Notes: a model not told the origin generated them from the letters alone. Numbered from the stretch's first letter, positions 45,434-55,316 are shown. The stretch is 64,000 nucleotides of DNA from Leptolyngbya sp. BL0902 (GCF_016403105.1 NZ_CP046155.1:3005906-3069905), one strand, 5' to 3'. Made by a program: numbers and translations.

Positions 45434-45704
45434 GAAGCGCCGTATCTCAAGACACGATGTAGCCCCAGTACGCAGTTCGACGGATAAAATCCGGCATTAG
45501 TTTCCATCTGGGGCCAGATTGGTGCAAATCTTCAACGACGCTCCGCCCAAAGGCAGGAATCCAGGGTGAGGGCTCCCAGGGATTTTGCGGTTGACTAAAG
45601 CCCTGGTTGGCACCACGGATGGAAAATGCTCTGACTCCCCTAGGCCCAGACCTTGGCTACTTTGTGAGGCTTTTCCCTTACAAAGCTCACCTTAATCAAG
45701 AAAA

Positions 45705-45710
45705 TATAAT
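45705..45710 (+). promoter_or_regulatory. -10 box for the diguanylate cyclase gene
   Basis: A perfect TATAAT preceded by AAAA, 171 bases before the start codon at 45882. I see no good -35 at 17 bases, so an activator may be needed. Confidence 0.4.
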
Positions 45711-45881
45711 GGAGGGGGATGATCGTTGCCATGGACAAGAGGCAGGGCCAGCCTAGCTGAAGGCAGGGGCTGAGATGACGAAGAATTGAAAAGATGCTGG
45801 CGACCTGGCACGTTCGGTAAACTTAGCCTATACCTTGAAGGAATATCGACAAAATCGTCCCCTTTGTGACTGTCAACACCT

Positions 45882-48800
45882 ATGTCGGGCTCTGCCATTC
45901 CCCATGGGGCGACCCAGCCTAGCCAATCTGTCTGTACGTTCCCCTTTGCCGCTGCGTCGGATTCCTCTGTGGATTTACGGACGGCCCTAATTCGCGATCC
46001 CCTAGTGGTGTCTCCTGGCAGCACGGTGCTGGCGGCGGTGGTGCAGATGGGCCAGGTGGGGCGCTGCTGTGATTTAGCTGAACAAGGGCAAGGGCTCTCT
46101 GGTTTGCCGCAGCTAACCCCCTCAAGCTGCGTGGTGGTGGATGGAGATCGGCGCGTGGTGGGCATCATCACCGAGCGAGACGTGGTGAAACTGGGGGCAC
46201 AACAGCAGCCGCTAGAGACCCTATTGGTGGAACAGGTGATGACGAAGCCTGTCATCACCATGGGGCAGTCGGAACTGACGGATCTCTTTTCGGTGGTGGG
46301 TCTGTTGCAGCAACATCACATCCGCCATTTGCCCATTGTGGATGAACACAATCGCCTCGTTGGGTTGTTGACCCACGACAGCCTGCGTCAGGTCACGCGC
46401 CCCATTGACCTGCTGCGGTTGCGGTCGGTTTCGGAGGTGATGAGTCGCGATGTTGTTTGTGCTGCCCCAGACGACACGCTCCTGCAGGTGGCGCAAACCA
46501 TGGCCCACAACCGGGTGAGTTCGGTGGTGATCACGCTGCCCCAAAATGTAGGGTTAACGGTGCAACCCGTGGGCATTGTAACCGAGCGAGATATGGTGCA
46601 GTTCCAGGCTCTTGGGCTTGATTTAGCGGCCCATCGGGCGAAGGACATGATGAGCACCCCGGTGTTTACCGTGGGGCTGGAGGAATCCCTCTGGGCGGTG
46701 CAGCAAATCATGGGCCAGCACTGGATTCGGCGGGTGGCTGTGGTGGGGGATCGAGGGGAACTTTTGGGCATTGTGACCCAAAGCAGTTTACTCCAGGCTC
46801 TCAACCCCCTAGAGCTTTACAACCTAGCCGCTGTGCTCGAAGACAAGATGGCTCAGCTTGAGATGGAGCGGAATCAGCTCGCGGCCATCATTGGCTTTTC
46901 CCAGGATGCGATTATTAGCTTGGATTTAACTGGCACCATCACCAGTTGGAACCCCGCCGCCACCCAGGTCTACGGCTATGCCGCCGAGGCGATGTTGGGG
47001 AAATCGGTGATGCGTTTGATCCCACCCGATTTGCGGGCCGAGGCAGATCAGATCCTGCAACGCCTACAGGCGGGAGAAACCATTCCTCCCTACGAAACCC
47101 AGCGCCTGCACCAAGATGGCCACCGGATTGAGGTGGCCCTCACCCTGTCGCCTCTGTACAACCGAGACGGCCTTTTGGTAGGGGCTTCCAAAATTGTGCG
47201 GGACATCAGCGCCCGCAAGCGTCACGAGGCCGAACATCAACAGGCCAAGCAGGCGCTAAAAGCCAAAACCGAGGAGATAGATACCTTCTTTTCTGTGGCC
47301 CTCGACCTGCTCTGCATTGCCGATACCCAGGGCTACTTCCGGCGACTAAATCAGGGATGGACGAAGACACTGGGCTATGCCATCACGGAGTTGGAGGGGA
47401 CGCGCTTCTTAGACTATATTCACCCCGAAGACCGGGCCGACACTGAGGCCCAAGTCGTCCGTCTGAGTAACCAGGAGGTGGTGACTGGCTTTATTAACCG
47501 AATGCGCTGCGTCGATGGCACCTATCGCTGGGTTGAGTGGCAGTCTGTTCCCGTCGGCAATTTAATCTACGCCGCCGCCCGCGATATTACCGACCGTCGA
47601 TCCGCTGAAATGCGCCTTCGAGCCAGTGAGGCCCGCTATCGCAACGTGATTGAGACCACCCTGGAGGGGGTGTGGATCTTGGATGGCCAGGGCAAAACCA
47701 CCTTTGTCAACCAACGCATGGCGGATATGCTGGGCTATGCCCCCGCCGAAATGGAAGGTCAAGCGTTTACAGATTTTATGGCAGCGGTCGATCAGGCCCA
47801 GGCCCAGGCCTACCTAGCCCAACGGCAGCAGGGCATTGCTGATCAGCATCCCTTCAAATTCAAATGCCGCGATGGTCGTCCCCTATGGGCGATTGTGTCG
47901 GCTACGGTGATGAAGGATGAGGGGGGACAGTTTATAGGCTGCGTCGGCCTGTTAACCGACATTACCCAACTGGTGCAAACCCAGGAGGCCCTACGCGCCT
48001 CAGAACTGCGCCTCAGCAGCGTGTTAGACAGTTCCCTCGATGGCATCATGGCCTTTCGCGCCGTGCGGGATGACCAGGGGCAGATCGTGGATTTTGAGTA
48101 TACGATCAGCAATCCGGTGGCCTGCCAGGTGATGGGACGCTCCCAGACGGATCTCATCGGCCAGCGGATGTTGGAAATCATGCCAGGGCATCGCGATGAG
48201 GGCTTGTTTGACAGCTATGTGCAGGTGGTGGAAACGGGCCAGCCCAGCCACCGCGAGTTTTACTACAACCACGACGGCCTAGAATCTTGGTTCGAGCATG
48301 TGGCGGTGAAGCTGGAGGATGGCTTTGCCGTCACCTTCCGCGACATCACCAACCTCAAGCGCTCGGAACAAGCCCTACAACAGGCCAACCAAGAACTAGA
48401 GGCCCGCATCGCCGACCTCAACCAGCGCCACGCCGAGCAAGTTCTGCTCAGCGACCTGAGCGAATTTTTGCAGGTCTGCCTCACCGTGGAGGAAGCCTGT
48501 GCCGCCCTTGGGGGGTTAGTTGCGCCGCTGTTTCCCCACTGTTCCGGGGGGCTTTTCCTCAACCAAGACCACCAAGAGACCATGCACTGCGTCGCGCAAT
48601 GGGGAGACCATGAATTTTCCCTAGAGCAATTTCCCGCCCGATCCTGCTGGGCCTTGCGCTGGGGCCATGCCCACCTCTGGAGCCCCGCCCAGCCCGGTCT
48701 GATCTGTGCCCATGTACGTCAAGCCCACGCTCCAGAGGACTCACCACATCTGCCCGTTGTCCACATCCCCAACCAAGGGCTGTGCGTTCCCCTCATCGCC

Positions 48801-49442
48801 CAGGGCGAAACCCTTGGGATTCTCAGCCTCGCCACCGATGCGGATAGCACCCTACTGGAGGCCAAGCAGCACCTCGCCCGCACCGTGGCCGAACAAATTG
48901 CCCTTGCCCTCGCCAACCTCAACCTACGGGCCACCCTGCACCTGCAAAGCATTCGTGATTCCCTCACAGGTCTGTTCAACCGCCGCTATTTAGAAGAATC
49001 CCTAGCCCAGGAAATGGCTCGCGCCCTTCGCCACCATCGCCCCCTCAGCGTCATCATGCTGGATATTGACCATTTCAAGCGCTTCAACGATACCTACGGC
49101 CACGAAGCCGGAGACTATGTGCTCAAAACCGTCAGCGAGACCCTGCAAAGTAGCGTGCGCAGCTCCGATGTTGTCTGTCGCTACGGCGGCGAAGAACTCA
49201 CCATTCTGCTGCCCGACCTGGCGCTCACCCTCGCCAAGGCAAAGGCCGAACGGCTGCGATCTAGCATCGAAAACCTGTGTCTGGTATTCAAGGGAAAAGG
49301 GCTCGGCCCCATTACCGCATCCCTAGGCGTGGCCAGCTTTCCAGAGCACGGCACCGACGGCACTACCCTTGTACAAACCGCCGATGCCGCCCTCTACCAA
49401 GCCAAGGCAGCGGGACGGAATCGGGTGATTGTGGCCTCCTAG
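45882..49442 (+). CDS. CBS(4)-PAS(4)-GAF-GGDEF diguanylate cyclase
   Basis: 1186 residues, a multi-sensor cyclic-di-GMP synthase. Four CBS motifs occupy about 37-310 (two Bateman pairs; each with VVGIITERD, LVGLLTHDS, PVGIVTERD, LLGIVTQSS). Four PAS domains lie at about 335-450, 462-575, 583-695 and 705-820, three with the closing DIT/DIS motif. A coiled coil leads to a GAF domain (about 850-1005). The GGDEF domain has LTGLFNRRYLEESL, DIDHFKRFNDTYGHEAGD and the active-site loop GGEEL, with an RSSD I-site five residues before it. No membrane segment, no EAL domain. CBS domains bind adenosyl nucleotides, so activity may be tied to energy state. Confidence 0.95.
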   Translation: MSGSAIPHGATQPSQSVCTFPFAAASDSSVDLRTALIRDPLVVSPGSTVLAAVVQMGQVGRCCDLAEQGQGLSGLPQLTPSSCVVVDGDRRVVGIITERDVVKLGAQQQPLETLLVEQVMTKPVITMGQSELTDLFSVVGLLQQHHIRHLPIVDEHNRLVGLLTHDSLRQVTRPIDLLRLRSVSEVMSRDVVCAAPDDTLLQVAQTMAHNRVSSVVITLPQNVGLTVQPVGIVTERDMVQFQALGLDLAAHRAKDMMSTPVFTVGLEESLWAVQQIMGQHWIRRVAVVGDRGELLGIVTQSSLLQALNPLELYNLAAVLEDKMAQLEMERNQLAAIIGFSQDAIISLDLTGTITSWNPAATQVYGYAAEAMLGKSVMRLIPPDLRAEADQILQRLQAGETIPPYETQRLHQDGHRIEVALTLSPLYNRDGLLVGASKIVRDISARKRHEAEHQQAKQALKAKTEEIDTFFSVALDLLCIADTQGYFRRLNQGWTKTLGYAITELEGTRFLDYIHPEDRADTEAQVVRLSNQEVVTGFINRMRCVDGTYRWVEWQSVPVGNLIYAAARDITDRRSAEMRLRASEARYRNVIETTLEGVWILDGQGKTTFVNQRMADMLGYAPAEMEGQAFTDFMAAVDQAQAQAYLAQRQQGIADQHPFKFKCRDGRPLWAIVSATVMKDEGGQFIGCVGLLTDITQLVQTQEALRASELRLSSVLDSSLDGIMAFRAVRDDQGQIVDFEYTISNPVACQVMGRSQTDLIGQRMLEIMPGHRDEGLFDSYVQVVETGQPSHREFYYNHDGLESWFEHVAVKLEDGFAVTFRDITNLKRSEQALQQANQELEARIADLNQRHAEQVLLSDLSEFLQVCLTVEEACAALGGLVAPLFPHCSGGLFLNQDHQETMHCVAQWGDHEFSLEQFPARSCWALRWGHAHLWSPAQPGLICAHVRQAHAPEDSPHLPVVHIPNQGLCVPLIAQGETLGILSLATDADSTLLEAKQHLARTVAEQIALALANLNLRATLHLQSIRDSLTGLFNRRYLEESLAQEMARALRHHRPLSVIMLDIDHFKRFNDTYGHEAGDYVLKTVSETLQSSVRSSDVVCRYGGEELTILLPDLALTLAKAKAERLRSSIENLCLVFKGKGLGPITASLGVASFPEHGTDGTTLVQTADAALYQAKAAGRNRVIVAS

Positions 49443-49529
49443 GGTGGGCCGGAATCGAGATTAACCAAGGGCTTCAAGCGGTAAAAGTATCTTCCGGCTG
49501 GGACTCTAGCCGACCGCTACAGGAATCGG

Positions 49530-49958
49530 TTAGCCACGCTTTTCCAGGACATCCGCCAGTCGGGCTAGGGTTTCGTTGAGCTTTTCTTCGGTGGTCGGTT
49601 CGGCGTTGGCGGCGGCCTCCACCTCTTCCTTGCGCTTCATCTTCTCAAAGGCCCGCACAACCAGGAATAGAACGAGGGCAATGATGACAAAGTCGATCAC
49701 CGTTCCCAAAAAACTGCCCAACCGAATGCCGGGGCCAACCACCGCCTCCCGCCAGTCTGTACCCGCCTGGGCCAGCAGCGGATTGAGCACGGCAGGCATG
49801 ATGACATCCTCCACAAAGGAGCTAATAATGGATCCAAAAGCGCCGCCGATAATCACCGCCACCGCCAGATCCACCACATTGCCCTTGAGCGCAAAGGCCC
49901 GGAAGTCGCTCCAGAAGCTACGAGCCCTGGCCTGGGCGCGTTGAGTGCTGTTTGCCAT
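49530..49958 (-). CDS. mscL: Large-conductance mechanosensitive channel MscL
   Basis: 142 residues from MANSTQRAQARARSFWSDF (49958); nine more codons are open upstream. TM1 is FRAFALKGNVVDLAVAVIIGGAFGSIISSFVEDVIMP with the conserved KGNVVDLAVAVIIGGAFG, and TM2 is LGTVIDFVIIALVLFLVVRAFEKM. The C-terminal amphipathic helix is EEKLNETLARLADVL. Opens on hypo-osmotic stress. Convergent with the diguanylate cyclase gene. The N-terminus is about ten residues longer than in E. coli. Confidence 0.96.
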   Translation of the reverse strand: MANSTQRAQARARSFWSDFRAFALKGNVVDLAVAVIIGGAFGSIISSFVEDVIMPAVLNPLLAQAGTDWREAVVGPGIRLGSFLGTVIDFVIIALVLFLVVRAFEKMKRKEEVEAAANAEPTTEEKLNETLARLADVLEKRG

Positions 49959-50095
49959 GACGATTCTGTCTTTTACTACGAACAATACGATAAAGCACTT
50001 TTTTCAGCCGGGAGAACCCAATTCCAAACTCCATACCGGGGCATACCCCAAGCACCGTCTGTCATACTAGATAGGCAAATTTCCACCCCGGCTCC

Positions 50096-53000
50096 ATGAC
50101 CAACTTTCTCGCCCCCCTCAACCCCGCCCAACGCCAAGCCGTCGAGCACTTCTGCGGCCCGCTGCTGGTGGTGGCCGGAGCCGGATCGGGCAAAACCCGC
50201 GCCCTCACCTACCGCATCGCTAACCTGGTGCTCACCCACCGCATCGATCCCGAAAATATCTTGGCCGTCACCTTCACCAACAAAGCCGCCAAGGAAATGA
50301 AGGAGCGCATCGAGATTTTGTTTGCCGAACAGGATGCCCAGGCCAAGCACGGCAAATCCCTATCGGCCCTGTCGGATTATGAACAAACCAAGCTCAAATC
50401 CCAGGTCTATAAAAATATCACCAAGCATCTGTGGATTGGTACTTTCCACGCTCTTTGTGCCCGAATTTTGCGGTTTGACATTGAAAAATACCAACATCCC
50501 GCAGGCTATCGTTGGACAAAGAGCTTTTCGATTTTTGACGAATCCGACGCTCAAAGCCTGGTGAAAACCATCGTCACCCAAACCCTCAATTTGGACGACA
50601 AAAAGTTTAACCCTCGCTCCGTGCGTTTCGCCATCAGCAACGCCAAAAACCAAAAACTCTCCCCCGATGAACTAGAGCAAGAACAGCCCAACTATCGCGG
50701 ACGGGTGATTGCGGATGTCTATCGCCACTACCAAAAAGCCCTCGCTGAAAATAATGCCTTAGATTTCGACGATCTCATTTTGATGCCCGTTTACCTGTTT
50801 CAACAAAATGAACAGGTACTCGCCTACTGGCACAAACGTTTTCGCCACGTCCTAGTGGATGAATACCAAGATACTAACCGCACCCAGTACGAACTCATTC
50901 GACTTTTGGCAACTAATGGCGAAGAAATTTCTGAATATGAAAACTGGGATTATCGGTCGGTTTTTGTGGTCGGAGATGCCGATCAGTGCCTCCCTCCCGA
51001 AACAGAGATTCTGACTCCCAAGGGGCTAGTACCCATCCAAAATCTCAAAGTGGGTAGCACCGTTCTATCGACTAGGGGGCAAAATCAGTTATTGCCTGCT
51101 ACCGTCACCCAGATTAACAAAGGAAATTTCCAGGGAAAAATTTGGTGCATTCGGGTCGGGGATCGGGTACTGAAGGGAACTCCCCATCACATCCTCATGG
51201 CTCGTATGGTGCCCTTGCTAGATCGCTACTATGTTTACCTCATGTTCCGCGAAGATCGAGGCTATCGAGTCGGCATCACGACCGGGCAGCAATCCAATGA
51301 CTATGGACGCAAGGAAATTGGGTTTAAGGTTAGAGTGGCCCAAGAAAATGCGGATAAACTCTGGGTCTTAAAAGCAGTTGATACCTACGAAGAAGCCGCT
51401 TATTATGAAGCTTATTTTGCCGCCACCTATGGATTGCCCACGATGGTCTTCCATGGTAAAGGTCGGAAGTTGAGCATTTCAGATGAAACTATCTTTAAAC
51501 TTTTCTCTGAAATCGACACCTTCACACGGGCCGAATCGCTCATGCGAGATCTGTGGCTACATCCTGAATTCCCTCACTATCGTCCCCAAAATGGCCTGCG
51601 TCGCCAGACCATCAACTTCACGATGTTTGGAAACGTTAGGAAAGAAAGTGGTCGTTCCAGTCATCGTATTCAGTGGTCATCTAATCGAGCCGACATTGCA
51701 GAGAAATTGTCCCAAGCCGGATACCCAATTCGTCCCGGCAAGTTACCAGGAACCTATCGCTTTGAAACCGCCCGAAATTCCTATTCAGAAGGGTTGGCTA
51801 TTGTTAAGGATGCCGCAGAAGCAGGACATCTAGAAATCAAGCGTCGCGCCTTGATTAATAGTGAGATTTATAATTTCCTGCCACTTTCTCACCTGCATTC
51901 TGGCATGAGGGTTTTGGTTGATGTTAATGGCCAGCTAGAAGAACAAGACATTACAGAAGTTTGGCAGGAAGACTACGATGGCCCAGTTTATGATTTAGAA
52001 GTAGAGCATAGCCATAGCTACCTAGCTGATGGTGTGCTAGTTCATAACTCAATTTATTCCTTTAGGGCGGCAGATTTCACCATTCTGATGAACTTTCAGG
52101 ATGATTTTGGCGATGGCTTGCCCGATGATGATACCCGCACGATGGTCAAGCTGGAGGAGAACTATCGTTCCACGTCCAATATTCTAGAAGTCGCCAATTA
52201 CCTGATTGACAACAACACCGAACGCATTGATAAAGTGCTGCGTCCCACCCGTGGCGAGGGCGAAAGCATTTTTATCTACCACGCCGACGATGAAATTGCC
52301 GAAGCGAATTTTGTGATTAGCCAAATTCGCCACCTAGAAACCCAGCATCCAGAATTGAACTGGGGGGATTTTGCTATTCTCTACCGCACCAATGCCCAGT
52401 CCCGTGCCTTTGAGGAAATGCTGACCCGCTACGGTATTCCCTATCAGGTGGTGGGTGGAATGCGGTTCTATGATCGCCGTGAAATTAAAGACGTTCTGGC
52501 CTACCTGCGGTTGATTAATAATCCCTCAGATACGGTGAGCCTAAAGCGAGTGATCAACGTGCCGAAACGAGGAGTCGGCAAGGGTACTTTGGATAAATTG
52601 GAACAAGCAGCCCAAACCCTAGGAGTGCCCCTGTGGGAAATTTTGTCTGACGAAACCTCAGTCAAGACCTTGGCCGGACGGTCGGCTAGGGGCGTGTTGG
52701 AATTTGCATCATTGGTCAAAAATTATCAGGAAGACATTGCGAATCAAAAGGCATCTACGATTATTCAGGGTGTGCTAGATGACAGCGGATACCTAGCCGC
52801 TCTCAAAGCCGAAGGTACCGACGAAGCCGAAGATCGCTTTGGCAACGTGCAGGAACTTTACAACGCCGTGCTGCAATTTGAGGAAGAAAACGTTGATGAT
52901 CCGTCCCTAGAAGCCTTCTTAGCCAATGCGTCTTTAGCCTCGGATTTAGACGATACCAAAGACGGCAAAAATGCGGTTTCGTTGATGACCCTCCACTCTT

Positions 53001-53536
53001 CTAAGGGGCTAGAATTTCCGGTGGTGTTTTTGGTGGGGTTAGAGGAAGGGTTATTCCCCAACTATCGCTCTATGGAAGACCCCGCCGCCCTAGAAGAAGA
53101 ACGTCGTCTTTGCTACGTGGGCATTACCCGTGCCCAGGAGCGGCTCTTCATTTCCCACGCTAGGGAACGCCGCCTCTATGGTCAGCGAGAAATGGCTAGT
53201 CCATCACTTTTTCTATCTGAATTACCCGCCGATTTGGTCAGTGGCAACACTCCTCATCGCCGCCCTGGCAAAGCTAAGCCAGGGCATACGATGACTAGGA
53301 CAAGTACCCCCATGCGCGAGGCCCAAAAAGAGCGGGAATCTGCCGCAAGGCCAGGTAGCGGTGCCCACGAACGCGACTGGAAAGTGGGGGATGTGGTGGT
53401 TCACAAATCCTACGGGGCAGGGCAAGTCACTCACATTTTTGGAGCTGGAAATAAGATCTGCCTTGCTATTCAATTTCAGAGCCAAGGACGTAAAATTATT
53501 GATCCTAAACTCTCTCCTTTGCAGCGGGCAGAGTAG
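50096..53536 (+). CDS. pcrA: UvrD/PcrA-family DNA helicase interrupted by an intein
   Basis: 1146 codons in one frame: helicase 1-297, intein 298-651, helicase 652-1146. After splicing the protein would be 792 residues, normal for PcrA. N-terminal NPAQRQAVEHFCGPLLVVAGAGSGKTRALTYRI holds the Q motif and Walker A; motif Ia is VTFTNKAAKEM; motif II is VLVDEYQDTNRTQY; motif III is VGDADQ|SIYSFRAADF, split exactly between Gln and Ser by the intein. Downstream are KLEENYRST, GDFAILYRTNAQSRAFEE, MTLHSSKGLEFPVVFLVGLEEG and YVGITRAQERLF. The C-terminal Tudor-like RNA-polymerase-binding end has WKVGDVVVHKSYGAGQVTHIFG. Single-strand DNA translocase for repair and conflict resolution. Confidence 0.97.
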   Translation: MTNFLAPLNPAQRQAVEHFCGPLLVVAGAGSGKTRALTYRIANLVLTHRIDPENILAVTFTNKAAKEMKERIEILFAEQDAQAKHGKSLSALSDYEQTKLKSQVYKNITKHLWIGTFHALCARILRFDIEKYQHPAGYRWTKSFSIFDESDAQSLVKTIVTQTLNLDDKKFNPRSVRFAISNAKNQKLSPDELEQEQPNYRGRVIADVYRHYQKALAENNALDFDDLILMPVYLFQQNEQVLAYWHKRFRHVLVDEYQDTNRTQYELIRLLATNGEEISEYENWDYRSVFVVGDADQCLPPETEILTPKGLVPIQNLKVGSTVLSTRGQNQLLPATVTQINKGNFQGKIWCIRVGDRVLKGTPHHILMARMVPLLDRYYVYLMFREDRGYRVGITTGQQSNDYGRKEIGFKVRVAQENADKLWVLKAVDTYEEAAYYEAYFAATYGLPTMVFHGKGRKLSISDETIFKLFSEIDTFTRAESLMRDLWLHPEFPHYRPQNGLRRQTINFTMFGNVRKESGRSSHRIQWSSNRADIAEKLSQAGYPIRPGKLPGTYRFETARNSYSEGLAIVKDAAEAGHLEIKRRALINSEIYNFLPLSHLHSGMRVLVDVNGQLEEQDITEVWQEDYDGPVYDLEVEHSHSYLADGVLVHNSIYSFRAADFTILMNFQDDFGDGLPDDDTRTMVKLEENYRSTSNILEVANYLIDNNTERIDKVLRPTRGEGESIFIYHADDEIAEANFVISQIRHLETQHPELNWGDFAILYRTNAQSRAFEEMLTRYGIPYQVVGGMRFYDRREIKDVLAYLRLINNPSDTVSLKRVINVPKRGVGKGTLDKLEQAAQTLGVPLWEILSDETSVKTLAGRSARGVLEFASLVKNYQEDIANQKASTIIQGVLDDSGYLAALKAEGTDEAEDRFGNVQELYNAVLQFEEENVDDPSLEAFLANASLASDLDDTKDGKNAVSLMTLHSSKGLEFPVVFLVGLEEGLFPNYRSMEDPAALEEERRLCYVGITRAQERLFISHARERRLYGQREMASPSLFLSELPADLVSGNTPHRRPGKAKPGHTMTRTSTPMREAQKERESAARPGSGAHERDWKVGDVVVHKSYGAGQVTHIFGAGNKICLAIQFQSQGRKIIDPKLSPLQRAE
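50987..52048 (+). other. Intein in PcrA motif III with a GIY-YIG-like insert
   Basis: 354 residues beginning CLPPETEILTPKGLVPIQNL and ending YLADGVLVHN, with Ser as the first downstream residue. All splice residues are present: Cys1, block B TPHH (Thr and His at about 65-68), penultimate His353, Asn354, and +1 Ser. No LAGLIDADG motif is visible. Instead residues 81-97 read YYVYLMFREDRGYRVGI, then ITTG, and Glu141 lies in YEEAAYYEAYFAATYG, an arrangement like the GIY-YIG nuclease core. A segment HRIQWSSNRADIAEKLSQAG at about 226-245 may contact DNA. From memory, similar inserts occur in UvrD-type inteins of other bacteria. Confidence 0.9.
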
Positions 53537-53731
53537 CCGATGATGCTTTGGCATAACAATCCTATTCCTTGCCCAAAATATGGCCCTCCTATTAGGGCAG
53601 CGGATGAGAAACCGATGTTTGGACTCAAACTATAGTGACTCTCGATAGTCTGCTATGTACCCACGATCTAGACCGTCGAGGTTTGGGGTTAAGATGGCTA
53701 ACGTTGCTCCACCAATGTCCCCTGTGTTGCT

Positions 53732-55246
53732 ATGGGTTTTACTGAGGATCTAGGGCTGCTGCTGCGTGCCCGCTACCCGATTATCTACGTGGCCACCGCC
53801 GAAGAAGAACGGGCCGAAGCAGAGATTACCGCCAGCGCCAAGGCCCAAGGAGATCGGGCGGTGTATCTGTGGGACTTTGTGGATGGCTACCAGGGCAACC
53901 TGAATGATGCGGGCTTTGGGCGGCGCAATCCGTTGCAGGCGTTGGAATTGGTGGAAAAGCTGCCCACCTCGGCCCCAGCAGTGTTTATTTTGCGGGACTT
54001 TCAGCGATTTTTAGACGATATCGCCATTTCCCGCAAGCTACGGAACCTGGCACGATTGCTGAAGTCGCAGCCCAAAAATATTGTCATCCTGTCGCCCCAG
54101 TTGGCCATCCCAGAGGAACTGGGGGAAATTGTGACGGTGCTGGAGTTCACCCTGCCCTCGGCGGCGGCGATTCGGCAAGAGGTGCAGCAACTGCTGGGGG
54201 CCACGGGCACGAATCTGTCCTCCACCATGCTGGATGAGGTAGTGCGTTCCTGCCAGGGGCTTTCCCTAGAGCGGATTCGGCGGGTGTTGGGCCGTGCCAT
54301 CGCCAGCCACGGAGCCTTTGACGACCGGGATCTGGATTTGATTCTAGAGGAAAAGCGGCAGACCATTCGCCAAACCCAAATTTTGGATTACTACCCCGCC
54401 ACCGAGCAAATTTCCGACATCGGTGGTCTAGACAACCTCAAGGATTGGCTGCTAAAACGGGGCACGGCCTTTTCGGAAAAGGCCCGTCAGTACGGTCTGC
54501 CCTACCCCCGTGGGCTGCTGCTGATTGGCATCCAGGGCACCGGAAAATCCCTCACCGCCAAGGCCATTGCCCACCACTGGCACCTGCCCCTGCTGCGGCT
54601 GGATGTGGGGCGGCTGTTTGGCGGATTGGTGGGGGAATCAGAGTCTCGCACCCGGCAGATGATTCAACTGGCGGAAGCCCTGGCCCCCTGTGTGCTGTGG
54701 ATTGACGAAATTGACAAAGCCTTTGCCGGGGTGGAAGGCCGCAGCGACGGCGGCACCACCAGCCGCGTGTTTGGCACCTTCATCACCTGGATGGCGGAAA
54801 AACGCTCCCCGGTGTTTGTGGTGGCCACAGCCAACAACATTCAAGCCCTGCCGCCGGAAATGCTGCGCCGAGGCCGATTCGACGAAATTTTCTTTGTGGG
54901 CTTGCCCAGCCAACCCGAACGGCAGGCTATCTTTGAGGTGCATCTTTCCCGTCTGCGGCCCCACAGCTTGGCGAATTACGACCTGCCCCGCCTCGCCGAA
55001 GAAACCCCCGATTTTTCTGGGGCCGAAATTGAGCAGATGATCGTGGAAGCCATGCACCTCGGCTTTAGCCAAAACCGCGACTTCACCACCAACGACATCC
55101 TGGAAGCCGCCAGCCAGATCGTGCCCCTGGCCCGCACCGCCCAAGAGCAAATCGAGGCGCTGCAAGCCTGGGCGTACTCTGGCAAAGCCCGTCTCGCTTC
55201 TCGCAATGACCTCAGCCAACGCCTCAGCCGCTCGGACAATCGTTAA
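53732..55246 (+). CDS. ycf46: Ycf46-type AAA ATPase
   Basis: 504 residues. The N-terminal half ([23 protein letters not shown], then [12 protein letters not shown]) is specific to Ycf46. The AAA domain has Walker [18 protein letters not shown], Walker [12 protein letters not shown], sensor 1 VVATANN and the second-region [14 protein letters not shown] with the Arg finger. The C-terminus has [19 protein letters not shown]. Ycf46 is conserved in cyanobacteria and some plastids; a link to CO2 uptake and photosynthesis regulation has been reported. Monocistronic, 195 bases after pcrA. Confidence 0.95.
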   Translation: MGFTEDLGLLLRARYPIIYVATAEEERAEAEITASAKAQGDRAVYLWDFVDGYQGNLNDAGFGRRNPLQALELVEKLPTSAPAVFILRDFQRFLDDIAISRKLRNLARLLKSQPKNIVILSPQLAIPEELGEIVTVLEFTLPSAAAIRQEVQQLLGATGTNLSSTMLDEVVRSCQGLSLERIRRVLGRAIASHGAFDDRDLDLILEEKRQTIRQTQILDYYPATEQISDIGGLDNLKDWLLKRGTAFSEKARQYGLPYPRGLLLIGIQGTGKSLTAKAIAHHWHLPLLRLDVGRLFGGLVGESESRTRQMIQLAEALAPCVLWIDEIDKAFAGVEGRSDGGTTSRVFGTFITWMAEKRSPVFVVATANNIQALPPEMLRRGRFDEIFFVGLPSQPERQAIFEVHLSRLRPHSLANYDLPRLAEETPDFSGAEIEQMIVEAMHLGFSQNRDFTTNDILEAASQIVPLARTAQEQIEALQAWAYSGKARLASRNDLSQRLSRSDNR

Positions 55247-55275
55247 GCGCTCTGGGGAAGCGGCTGGGTTGCTCT

Positions 55276-55316
55276 CAGCCTCAAAAAGCGAGAGGGGCGA
55301 GAATTTCCCGCCCCTC
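55276..55316 (-). terminator. Terminator of trpB (bidirectional stem)
   Basis: GAGGGGCG (55292-55299) pairs with CGCCCCTC (55309-55316). On the minus strand the stem is followed by TCTCGCTTTTT, making an intrinsic terminator for trpB. The same stem may also slow the convergent ycf46 transcript. Confidence 0.8.

Larger units (their letters stand above)
45263..45881. other. Divergent intergenic region before the diguanylate cyclase
   Basis: 619 bases between two divergent genes. It contains four 11-base phased repeats (45390-45433) and a TATAAT at 45705-45710 for the plus-strand gene. An AT-rich block at 45385-45435 contrasts with the GC-rich surroundings. I see no ORF with coding character. 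Confidence 0.65.

Noticed and set aside
45692-46261. 189-codon minus-strand ORF overlapping the CBS region
   Set aside because: Ser/Thr/Arg-rich shadow; the plus strand encodes clear CBS motifs.
50096-53536. PcrA as a pseudogene with an insertion
   Set aside because: The insertion keeps the frame, ends exactly at conserved residues and carries all intein splice residues.
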